64,000 nt of DNA. Origin: Ridgeia piscesae. Its lineage: Eukaryota > Annelida > Polychaeta > Sabellida > Siboglinidae. Under the pieces are notes generated by a model, which made no database searches, had not been told where the DNA came from, and was given only the letters and a program-made list of their open reading frames with translations. Where the stretch lies: the NCBI GenBank assembly GCA_025642075.2, contig JAODUO010000073.1, positions 365,001 through 429,000 of the forward strand, given 5' to 3'. Shown here piece after piece: positions 54,152 through 64,000 of this stretch (the first letter of the stretch is position 1; the number at the start of each line of letters is the position of its first letter). The translations under genes and the position numbers were made by a program.

Positions 54152-54633
54152 TGTGAGTGTGTGTGTTCGTTCTCAAAAACCACAACACAGTATGTACACA
54201 CATACACGCACGCATACACACGCACAACCACAAACAAAACACACGCTCACTCACAGACACAACGCGCACCCGCCCACATGCACACATGCAGTAACTGACT
54301 GGCTCGCTCGCTCGCTCGCTGCACACACACAACACCAAACACGGACGCATGCTTACAACCGCTATATATTTTACACAGTCATTAGTATTCTGTGGTTTAT
54401 CACAAACAGCAGGTCGGCAGTAGGCCTAGCTGATATACGTCGTAGAAACATTGTAGTGTTGTCAACATCTGCGTGTAGGCGATGTCCTCAATGGATGCCA
54501 AACATTGTTCAATGGAATCCACTGAGCAGTGCCTGCACACGGCGTCAATCGTCAACAAGTGTCGTTGAGACGTAATTTGTCACCACACCTGTTTACCGTC
54601 CGACGGCTTGTTTACATTGTCGTACTATTGAGT

Positions 54634-54667
54634 ATGAGTAAACATCGTAAACACGATGTTTACTCAT
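54634..54667. repeat. Perfect 15-bp inverted repeat with 4-base loop
   Basis: ATGAGTAAACATCGT at 54634-54648, loop AAAC, then ACGATGTTTACTCAT at 54653-54667, with no mismatches. No surrounding gene explains it. It may be a protein-binding palindrome, a transposon end junction or a hairpin RNA. Confidence 0.85.
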
Positions 54668-55089
54668 AAACTAGTATCTGACAGCGTGTTAACGCGATAT
54701 GTGCTGGCTGTGCACTTTGCCCGCCCCAACTTGAAGATGTACACAATTTCTGGGATTTCCAGTATAACGATACACACCCCCTCCTTCGCACGAGCAGTTG
54801 AACCGTTTTAGATATTCGAATATTTGTTTCTGTATTCCAACTCAAGCAGCGTGCGGCTGTCACGAGCCAGCACGTGACCAGAGGCCGACCACAGGCCTCG
54901 TGGACGATTTCATTGGCGGACGTTAAAAGAGGAGTTTTTGAAATATATGAGCCAGGAGCAGAGAAGAGCTGACCGGACTGACGTAATCAGCCGCAGCGAT
55001 CTCTACTGGGGCGCGAGGATGGTTACTTCCAATGTTGACCTTATCTAATGATGACTGTCACTTCTGTAACTATTTCAAGGTGTACGTAG

Positions 55090-55650
55090 TGTGTTTCATT
55101 CCGTGTCACTCCATTTGGGCTTTTCCACGTTAGTCTCCTGCCTGATTTCTTCTGAAACACGGTATTCATGAATCATGACTATTTGCACTCTTGGTGTTGC
55201 CCATTCTACCAAGGTCTCACTTCCTATTTTTATCATTTCTAGCCCAAATTTGCCTGTTGTCAGTTTCCACACTTGGGCATTGAAGTCTCCCATCACTATC
55301 GCGTAATGGTTTGGTTTTCATAGGACGTCATCCATGTCATTGTAGAAGCTGTGAATGTCGTCTTCTGAGTACTGTGTTATTGGTGCATATGCTTGTACTG
55401 TCTTAAGTGTGTAGCGCTTTGTTATGTACAGAACACGTTGAGCAACTCTAAGGCTGATCCTGTTTATCCTCACTATAATATTAATCTTTCCGGTTATTGT
55501 CTATGACAAAGCCTGCTCCCGCGTGACTCTCGTATGCCCCGACAATGCATAACAGGTGCCTGGGTTGTACGGAAGTGAGGCAGTCCTCTCGTCTTCTCAT
55601 TTCTTCTCATTCAAATGTGGTTTCCCTGAGTTCTTCTTCCAGTTCTTGCA
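55090..55650 (-). mobile_element. Decayed LINE endonuclease fragment
   Basis: The minus strand carries pieces of an apurinic-type endonuclease/exonuclease/phosphatase domain of a non-LTR retrotransposon, in changing frames: LEEELRETTF, CIVGAYESHAGAGFVIDNN, LKTVQAYAPITQYSEDDIHS, then YAIVMGDFNAQV with the conserved G-D-F-N-A. A stop (TGA) precedes KPNHYAIVMGD, and there is a frameshift near 55490. No reverse transcriptase follows, so it is a 3'-truncated relic. Fragments of this kind are often misannotated as craniofacial development protein 2-like. Confidence 0.82.
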
Positions 55651-56183
55651 TCTCTCCATCTTCCAACTATCACACGGTGCTCTCGTTATATATGAGTTAC
55701 GTGTTGCTATCTTTCATCTACTGTCCTCTTTCGGCGGTTCTTGTTGGCCCAGAACAGCTAGCACCCCTTGCACGTTGTCTCTCCTGGGTCATCGATCCTT
55801 GCCGGGAACTTGGAACCTTGGCTTTGCTGTAGTTTGTATGCTGGTGTCGTTAACCTATACTTCTACTATGGCCAGTACGTGTGGGAAGAAGATTAGTCCC
55901 CAAATAGTTTGTGACTGTCCACACTTTCCATCAGTGTCGAGGGTGGGGCAATTGTGGGGTTCAACAACATCGAACAATGCCCCGTCAAGCTCTGAAACAT
56001 CTCCAACACCGTAAGCCCTCGAAAATCACACCGTGATACACGATAACAATAACCCCTCAACATAACGGAAAAAAAATCCAATACTCTTCCTGCGACTCCG
56101 TGAAAAATACCACACTTTCTCTCTTCCCGTCATTCAATGGTACAGTTGACAGCAGCGACGTGTGGATACTCCTGCTGCTGCCC

Positions 56184-56336
56184 ACAGCCCTCAGCCCTCA
56201 GCCCACAGCCCACAGCCCACAGCCCACAGCCCACAGCCCACAGCCCACAGCCCACAGCCCACAGCCCACAGCTCACAGCCCACAGCCCACAGCCCTCAGC
56301 CTTTAGCCCACAACCCACAGCCCTCAGCCCACAGCC
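56184..56336. repeat. 7-bp (CCCACAG)n repeat
   Basis: About 21 units of CCCACAG, some CCCTCAG. The heptamer keeps several frames open with seven-residue periods; not coding. Confidence 0.96.
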
Positions 56337-57780
56337 TGCCGTCTCCCTATATCCATCAAGTCATTGTAGGTCATATTGCATTAGATGTTTTACAGCATTT
56401 TTATTACATATTTTCGATATGTAAAAAATAATCCGGGCAACCCCAATCGCCACCAGGTCTAAATTTAGCTAAAGCGCCGACAACAACTCTACTGTTGACG
56501 GGGGAATTTTGCCGAAGGCTGCGTTCTACAGGTGTATATTGTATTGGCTACTATATATAGCTTGGCGTCCAGTTTTTCACAATGGGAAATCTTTACAGTC
56601 ATTGAGTTGGCAGCAGCTAAGGCGACGCATGACTTACTGGACTTATTCGGCTGTAAAATGCAAAGACCAGCTCCACCCATTGCTTCGGCCATTTGCTCAG
56701 TGTTCATTTATTATGTTTTCAATTGTTTATTTGTCCTCTGAATGCACAGCTGTTCACTGGCCAAGTCGACCGAGTTCAGTTCGAGAAATTTGCCAGTTTT
56801 GTTGCCTGTACAAGGCATTTTATGGAACTAACCACGGCGAAGTCTGTTTCGTTGGACGTAGGCGCGGAAAATCTTTTTGTCGACATTATAATGAAATATT
56901 ATACAAATAAGAGTATCTTTATAGTTGTGTCCAGACTCATTTCCTCGGGTGAGCAGCTTGCTATAGGCGAGCAAGTCGTCTTATAACAATTAGGTCAGTC
57001 GGTGATAACCCACGTCATGTCAATTTCCTGCACATTTCCACGTGAATGGTTTACGCGGTATCACCTGCAGCATAAACACTGTACGATCTGGTGAGTATTC
57101 ACTAAAACACAGGGCGTCAGTAACGTTCCTGTGTCGCTCCAGTGGCCACAAACAGTAACAGTCTCTACTCCAACAAAGCAACATTGGTCGTTTACCAAAC
57201 CGGTTCCAGGGGCTACCCGTTTAACCGTGTTCAACCGAATAAACTAACCTACATAATATGTATGTATTGATCAAAGTTTAGATGTGTGTTTCTGATAAGT
57301 CGTCCTTAGAAAATATTACATAGACTGGTGAATGGCACCGAGTACGTGTATGAATCACGTAGATAAGTGGAAGTAATTCCCAATGGTGATAAAATAAAAT
57401 ACCCAGAATTGTACTTTCATGCCTGTGTTAATTACGTGGTGCTATGTTCCAGACCTGTGTTCGTCGCCATGAGCCCATTATTGGGTTGGGTTGCCAGTTG
57501 CTTTGTTCCCAGAGTACTATCACGTGTCAGGTGATCATTTTTGGGTCTCTGGATGTTATGTGAACAATGTGCTGTATATACACTGTTATTCAGTGCGGGA
57601 TTATTAATCTAGTGCTAATCGATCGGCTCGGTGTTACGCAAATCCAATGTTTAGAGCCATGTTCTTATGTGCCCAATAGGCATGTATTGTTCGCTTCCCA
57701 GTTATTACGTTATTGATGTTCAGTTTATTGGATGAACGTTGCATTCCGTTCTTGAGGCGGAAAAGAGTTATCTTAGCAGT
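56337..57780. other. Intergenic, no gene supported
   Basis: Overlapping plus frames of 70-133 codons at 56509-56986 show no recognisable domain and are crossed by a minus frame. Confidence 0.4.
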
Positions 57781-57794
57781 TAAAAAAGTTCAAT

Positions 57795-58150
57795 GTGGCC
57801 GCTATCCTGAGTAACACAATCAAAACTTGCATATTCAAGGAAGAGAGAAGGACTAGAGGACATGGAGTTACATTAGCAAAGAAGCAGTGTAGACTAGATA
57901 TTAGAACATTTTCATTTTCACAAAGAACAGTAAACGAATGGAACAGATTATCAGCTGATTGTGTAGGTGCTAGTAGTGTTAATGTATTTAAAAATAAAAT
58001 CGACATATACCTAAGACGGGCGGGGTATACTTAGATAGATAGCTTGGACTCTCGATAAGCCAAATGGCTTCCTAGTCCACCTGCCATCTACAGTTGAATC
58101 TCTAGGTGGCAATCTTGTTCAAATATTGTGTACATGTAAAGAAACTGTAA
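57795..58150 (+). mobile_element. LINE 3' end: reverse-transcriptase C-terminus and 3' tail
   Basis: An intact-looking short frame (57795-58034) encodes GVTLAKKQCRLDIRTFSFSQ, then RTVNEWNRLSADCVGASSVN and FKNKIDIYLRRAGYT. This is the characteristic C-terminus of invertebrate non-LTR reverse transcriptases (R-x-x-x-x-W-N-x-L). The polymerase core is missing, as in typical 5'-truncated insertions. After the stop, a 3' UTR includes a CCAAATGGCTTCC stem-like segment, to about 58150. Confidence 0.85.
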
Positions 58151-58248
58151 ATAGTATGATATATTCCACTTTGAGCTATGACTGGTTTGGCGAGTGATTT
58201 CAAAATTACGAGGAAATGTCACGCGTCCATGGTTATATCGGCCCATGA

Positions 58249-59220
58249 CATCAGTAATCTAAACCAAGATGACCGGCAAAATCAACGCTTATCATATATG
58301 AATGCGGTTTGTTTTCATAAGCAAATACGCATCAACCGGAATTTCCTCGTTGTCATATAAGTATTATATAATACTCGCAACGTAATACGCCCTAGTATAA
58401 TGTTCAGCGCATTGTCATTTAATTTGGGGTACATCCATAAAACTCAAATGTACACTTTCAAATATCGTGCCGACGTAAATGATCATCATCGTGACCACTT
58501 AGCAGCTATAGTTGGGCTAAGGCCTCAGCATGCTGCAGACACGTCTGCCTGTCTCGCGCTAGCCTCAGCCAGGTGGCGCCTTTCCAGGACTTGTCTAGTT
58601 TGTCTCTCCATCGTATCTAGATTGTTTCCCTTCGTAAGATGTCCAGGTGGTGATAATAAATGTCCCACGGTTGTCTCGTAGTCTACTGACGCGCACTGCC
58701 CAGGTCCACTTCCCCCTTCTCACCGCGACCTTTGTCGCCTCTCTTACCAAACAATTGTTTTTCTGTCCCAGTGTGTGATATTAACATACTTCGTTTCTAC
58801 CTTTGTTTGTACTATCTTATTATGTGGCGAGTTCGTCGCGTCATATATATCTCCTCATGACACCAACGTACGCCAAGTCACACCCTTCGCCCGCTGATTT
58901 ATGGAACACTACCGGCTTAAATATGATTGTGTCTACTTCATGTGAAAGAAATAATGTCCTTACGATATATTTAAAAAAAAATTATTATTTTATTTTAGTT
59001 CACCTGAAGTAGACAACACACACGTAAGCCGGTAGTGTTCCGTAAACAAGCGGACAAAGGGTGCGGCGCGGAGACGGAGAACGTCGCCGTCAAGGCGTGA
59101 GATAGACGACGCGATAAATAGCGTCAAACAGGTGTGTCACCTAAAGTAGTGGTCACACGCTTTACTATTCGTCCGAAATATATTCAATAGAAACCGGTAG
59201 TCAAGTAAAACTGGGAAAGG
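58249..59220. mobile_element. Interspersed element, copy 1, with internal inverted repeat
   Basis: Collinear with copy 2 at 61770-62230: shared blocks include GTTTGTTTTCATAAGCAAA, TACGCCCTAGTATA, GTAGACAACA and AACCGGTAGTCAA. Copy 1 also has an inverted arm (about 58822-58950), with CATATATATCTCCTCATGAC and GGAACACTACCGGCTTA, complementary to its right part (about 58985-59070, TAAGCCGGTAGTGTTCC). No protein is encoded. It looks like a non-autonomous element with long inverted ends, family unknown. Confidence 0.7.
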
Positions 59221-59489
59221 ATGGCGCGGTTTGACGTACTTCGTCGACGACGCGTATACCACACCACATGACCACACTGTGCACCGCGAAGGACAATGGC
59301 ATCTGTCGTGTCGCGAAAATACGCACACACGCACGAACACACGCATCTCACGTACACGCGCTTGGTGTAATCGTGGTCGTTCTTGAAAACACAGTAATGT
59401 TAATAATGTAATGTCATTATTATAAGGTTGTGTTTTTGCTTAATCAGCTCAATCGTTCAATACAGTCAAACTAATACTTTACCCTAGGA

Positions 59490-60330
59490 TACCTTAGGAC
59501 GGCTCTGATCGCAGCATTCTGAGTTCCTCTGTGATCAGATCTTCGTGTTCATAATCTATTAATATAAGATCGTGTGTTCCGGTTCTGTTGTTAGTTATTG
59601 TTAACGGTGTTTCAAAGTCATACACAATATCCTGGTTATACCAGAATTTGTCTAGTCGGGTTTTAAATGATTCTAGGGATTTAGCTGTTACCATTGTATC
59701 AGGGAGACTATACCACGGCAACTCGAATTGGAAATACATTTTTTCTTACGTTTAGTTTAGCTCTGTGTCTGAATAATTTAATTATTTCTCAAAACATTTG
59801 GTACAGATTCGTGGTCATAAATGTTGTGTATTGTTTTGTAGACTTCTGTCATGTCTCCTCTTAATCTTCGATATGCGAAAGTAGGTAGTTTCAGTAATTT
59901 TAGTATTTCTATATAATTATTATATTAGGGCCCTCACACCTGGTAATTCTGTTTTGTGGCTCTTCTCTGAATGTTTTCTAAGGCAGTTTTTGGTGTTATC
60001 TTATATGGGTGCCATGGCGTAGTCTAAGTGGGATCTAACCAATTTTTGTAGAGTGGCAAAAAGTACGTTTATCTATAAATTAGAAAGTTATAATTATTTT
60101 GGTCATTGTAGTTGCTTTATTTACCACTTGGCTTATATGTTCGTCAAATGTAAGTTTGGAATCAAAGATTACCCCTAAGTCTTTTTGTTTTTCATGTGTG
60201 TCTATTGTTTTTGTAACATTGTTCGTTGTCGTATAATATTTATTTTCACCTATGCTATTTTCCCCCAATTGTTATATATCTGCATTTGTCTGGGAGAAGC
60301 TTAAGCACCCAACTTTCACTGCATTGTTCT
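59490..60330 (-). mobile_element. Decayed LINE reverse-transcriptase C-terminus
   Basis: On the minus strand, DLGVIFDSKLTFDEHISQVV (about 60180-60120) is the post-catalytic RT motif (G-V-x-x-D-x-x-L-x-F-x-x-H-I). Further on come KTFREEPQNR and, at 59739-59494, LPWYSLPDTMVTAKSLESFK and TRLDKFWYNQDIVYDFET. Many stops and frame changes separate them. It differs from the LINE end at 57.8 kb in sequence and orientation, so it is probably another family. Confidence 0.82.
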
Positions 60331-61274
60331 ATGACGGTTATACCTGTTGAAGCACACTCTGGTCAACTCTATTCAATACTGGTCTAAATACTTTGATCCC
60401 ACCAGCAAATAAGAAACAGACAACAACATCAAAAAGGTGGCTTGTTTTGTTTACGTGTTGAATATGTCGTATTTATTCAATAATAGGAGATTTTAAGTTG
60501 TTGGAAGTTACTTACTTGTTTTGTTTTGTTATAATTAACGTTCGTTGGCTTTTGTTTTAACCAACGGGGAACTTTTGACGTATTCTACACTTTTTCAATA
60601 AAGAAACTCGTTCCACTATAGAAAACCGCGCTTATGTCACCGAAAAAAGCTTACGCTTCTACGAATAACCGCAGCATAAGGCTGCGTTACATTTCGAAAG
60701 TATCTTAAGTTACGTGGTTTCCTGGAAGGAAAGAGTCAGTGAACTATCCAGATGCTGGAACAGCTTAAGCTGTTGAAAACTGATCACACCATTCATTCAT
60801 GACAAACCACGTGTTTTTGACGAGTAAGTTAATTCTGCTTAACCACTAGTCTTGCGTGTTGAACAAGTTTCGTTATCTCGTAAATCTGACACGTCCGTGG
60901 CGCGGCTGTCTCCGTCGTCCCAACGTGTGCCGCTTCTTGCGTCCTCGCATCGGTTTCCTGTCCGATGTCATATCAGTTACGCTGTGTACTTACTCATTTA
61001 TGTAGGTCGACTATTAAACCCCCAATATGTGTGGAACAGCTCTGTTTTGGCGCAAATCGTGGATTACAGTGAACTGTGAATTAAACTAGCGTCGACAGAA
61101 CATGTTTGTAACAGCACCCCTCGTCTTCGGAACTAACAGATCCAGTCGGTGACGGAGATGTTTGAGTTACTGTGGTGTTTGGCGGCGATGAAGATGGCGA
61201 TGGTTTTCATCAGTCTTCCGATGTCTTGATCTGAGCCGAGACGAAGCAGTAACAGAGGCTGAATAGATGACCGT
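60331..61274. other. Intergenic, no gene seen
   Basis: No supported exon or repeat. A (TTTTG)n-like stretch lies at about 60519-60530. Confidence 0.4.
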
Positions 61275-61680
61275 CATCATGACCATAATTACCATAATTG
61301 TCATCATTATAAATATTATAATAGTGCTCATTATTCTCATAATTCTCATTATTATCATCAGTATCATCATTATTCTCATCATTCTCATGATCATCATCAT
61401 TATCATCATCATTATTATCATCATTATTATCATCATCCTCATTATTCTCATTATTCTCATTTTTCTCATTTTTCTCATTATTCTCATTATTCTCATTATT
61501 CTCATTATTCTCATTAATCTCATTAATCTCATTAATCTCATTAATCTCATTAATCTCATTAATCTCATTAATCTCATTACTATCAGTATTCTCATTACTA
61601 TCAGTATTCTCATTACTATCAGTATTCTCATGGTAATTATTATAATCATCGTCATCATATTATTTATCAGCTCTTTACTC
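61275..61680. repeat. ATT/CTC-rich compound minisatellite
   Basis: Irregular ATTATCATC units (61275-61445) pass into CTCATTATT units, about seven CTCATTAAT units (about 61510-61577) and three CTCATTACTATCAGTATT units (about 61577-61630). Open frames rich in Ile or Met-Arg-Leu are artefacts. Confidence 0.95.
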
Positions 61681-61769
61681 TGATAAATACGGTCGACCGT
61701 ACACCACCTGGACGGACAAACCACGACAACGACACGTGACCGTTACGGCAGTTATATTGCGACTTACAA

Positions 61770-62230
61770 TACAAATAATCTCAACTAATTGATCGGCAAA
61801 AATAGCGCTTATCGTGCATACATACATAAGATTTGTTTTCATAAGCAAACTTGCGTCAGCCGGAACTTCCTTATTATCACAGGTATTGTTTATTGTTGTC
61901 TCACGCTTACAACACAGTACGCCCTAGTATACTGTTCAGCGCACTATTTACTTTGGAGAAAATTAAACGTGTAGGCTTTTAAATATCGTTCTGACCTAAT
62001 TTTGTAAATATGTCGTATGGATATTATATCTTTCACATAAAGTAGACAACATATACATATAAGGTGTGTCCCATGAATCAGCGGACGAAGGGTGTGTCTT
62101 GGCGCACGTTGATGTCATGAGGAGATATATATGACGCGACGTCAGGAAGGCGTGTCAGCAAATGTATTGGTCATACATTTACCTGTCGTCTGAAATAGAC
62201 ACAACAGAAGCCGGTAGTCAACTAAGATTG
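61770..62230. mobile_element. Interspersed element, copy 2
   Basis: Shorter direct copy of the element at 58249-59220; it lacks the inverted arm. It contains TTTGTTTTCATAAGCAAAC, ACGCCCTAGTATACTGTTCA, GTAGACAACATATACATA and GCCGGTAGTCAACTAAG. Its segment GATGTCATGAGGAGATATAT is complementary to the inverted arm of copy 1. Confidence 0.7.
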
Positions 62231-62255
62231 TATTCTTACAATTAAGTATAATTAT

Positions 62256-62301
62256 ATTCTTACGTTTGTAAGAATAATTGTATTCTTACGTTTGTAAGAA
62301 T
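62256..62301. repeat. Two tandem hairpins, 26-bp period
   Basis: ATTCTTACGTTTGTAAGAAT occurs twice (62256-62275 and 62282-62301). Each is a perfect 8-bp stem with a GTTT loop. A third partial copy (TATTCTTACAATTA) precedes them. Confidence 0.85.
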
Positions 62302-62864
62302 CCAATGATGATACCCGAATACAAAAACACCCACTAAACTTGTTTACCACTTATATATACCTTAGTTTTAAAAGTGCTTTAAAGAGTGTCGGCTATACCA
62401 ACCCGACGACGCAAATGACGGTAATTAAAACGTGCTTAATTGTGAAAATATATGTCCTCATTTGAGGATGATAAAATAATGGTAGGGTACCAACCAAGGA
62501 AAGTTAGACAAAGAACAATGTAAATTGTATATCAGAAATCGTCCACTATCACAGTTCATTGCTATATACCGAATGAATGATCTTAACTCATACTTGTGTA
62601 AATCTAGCATAATGAATGTATTGATCAAATGTTTAGATAAAACTGTGATGGGCGGATTACTCATAGTAATACTAATAATAATATCGTGATAAGCTACTCG
62701 CTTCATTGCCCACTAATGTAGACATGTAACTGTGGACATATAATTATGTCGACAAACATCGAAGGACGATGTGGTCTGTTCATTACTGTTATATGGCGCT
62801 ATTATACGCACATACGTAAGAACACGCGCACCACGTGCACTCGTGCACACGCACCACGGAAGCA

Positions 62865-63166
<302 letters not shown>

Positions 63167-64000
63167 GGTAGACCTATCCTACCAAACCGGAGACAGAGTA
63201 GTCTACGGGTACCTGCAAGTGAAAGGTAATGGCTTCTTGCTAACCACTCAAATGCCACCACCCAAGTGGAGTGACTTATATAATGACTGACCCTGTTGTC
63301 ACGTGCAGTGTACCGGGTCACCTGTGACTATTGTGAAAGACTAGGACACCGTGTACAAGCAAGCCGAGTCTAGTTTATGTTTAGAGAAGATCGTTGTGCG
63401 ATTAACGAAAGTGTCTTCTAAATGGGAATACTTGCGATATGTAACAGGAACGTGTGTTGTATCATGGGTGCATCCTTATCTGTGTCGGCGGTTATCATTA
63501 AACGGCAACAGCACTTTATATAAACATGGTCAGTCTTGAAAATATAGCCTATAATCACGTTAGTCCTCGTATTATTTAAAGGTGATGTTTTGGCTAAGTA
63601 AGTTAAATTGTAGTTTTCAAACCAACCTTTACATAGAAAATTAAATACAAATGTGAGTTGTACAATTCGTGTAGTTTTAACGAATCTCTAGATCTATCTG
63701 TTTACTTTGGCAGTTGTCATAACTAACCAGGGACTTTGTCGTGTCACCTCGATCTTATCAATGTCGTTACGACAGGTGAGCGTCGTTTCGTTTTGACTGT
63801 GGTTGCTGACAGAAGACTGTCTGGCCGCGGCCATTGCTCAAGATTGTTGCGGTAGAAAACCCGACAAGGAAGTCGTACTTGCGAAGTCATTCTGGGGGTT
63901 AAATGTTTTTCTTTTGACAATTGTAAAAGCGGACGAAGTAATTGCATTCTGTGGTCCATAGGAATTTGGTGGATAAATGTTAACATCAGTGGGCACATTT
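63167..64000. other. Right edge, no gene assigned
   Basis: A consensus donor, CAG followed by GTGAGC, lies on the plus strand at 63774-63781, five codons after an ATG (MSLRQ), so a first exon of a gene continuing to the right is possible. The minus strand is open across the same bases (63744-63998, 84 codons, unrecognised). Neither is strong. Confidence 0.2.

Noticed and set aside
61167..61724. 185-codon Met-Arg-Ile/Leu-rich minus frame
   Set aside because: Product of the CTCATTAAT-type repeat, not a protein.

Overview
The window is eukaryotic nuclear DNA. Genes are split by GT-AG introns, only a few percent is coding, and much of the rest is tandem repeat. The gene content (metazoan-type universal stress proteins, a Cactus/I-kappa-B protein, non-LTR retrotransposon remnants) suggests an invertebrate, most likely a lophotrochozoan such as a mollusc. 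The phylum is an inference; no species-specific marker was recognised.

Three protein-coding genes can be assembled exon by exon, all on the minus strand. (1) USP1 is a 150-residue universal stress protein with exons at 36297-36228, 14163-14083, 4285-4179 and 2675-2481; the first exon is 22 kb away and is assigned by matching phase and length. (2) USP2 is a 224-residue paralogue with exons at 45271-45139, 42024-41938, 41409-41303 and 40301-39954; it shares the intron positions and phases of USP1 and adds N- and C-terminal extensions. (3) A 429-residue I-kappa-B/Cactus-like ankyrin protein has six exons between 51426 and 47467, a DSG phosphodegron-like motif, six ankyrin repeats and a kappa-B site in its upstream region. 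USP2 and USP1 lie head to tail, with the I-kappa-B gene upstream of both. All three are plausible stress or immunity genes, but nothing shows that they are co-regulated.

Layout: 1-2.1 kb, no assigned gene. 2.1-36.3 kb, USP1, whose introns hold most of the minisatellites (units of 11, 47, 29, 26, 25 and 13 bp, plus a G-rich array) and many microsatellites. 36.3-39.9 kb, spacer with a 26-bp minisatellite. 39.9-45.6 kb, USP2, with an inverted copy of its own first exon in intron 1. 47.4-51.8 kb, the I-kappa-B gene. 51.8-64 kb, a gene-poor, transposon-rich tail with three decayed LINE fragments (about 55.1-55.65, 57.8-58.15 and 59.5-60.3 kb), two copies of an unnamed interspersed element, and long CA/GT tracts.

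The most unusual structures are: a 73-unit, 47-bp array that amplifies the intron 2/exon 3 acceptor junction of USP1, so that every unit carries an acceptor-like and often a donor-like sequence; a 24-bp in-frame duplication that doubles the donor of the same exon; an inverted, stop-containing copy of USP2 exon 1 inside USP2 intron 1, able to form long double-stranded RNA in the pre-mRNA; a TATA-containing module shared by USP2 and a decayed first exon inside USP1; and two foldback elements.
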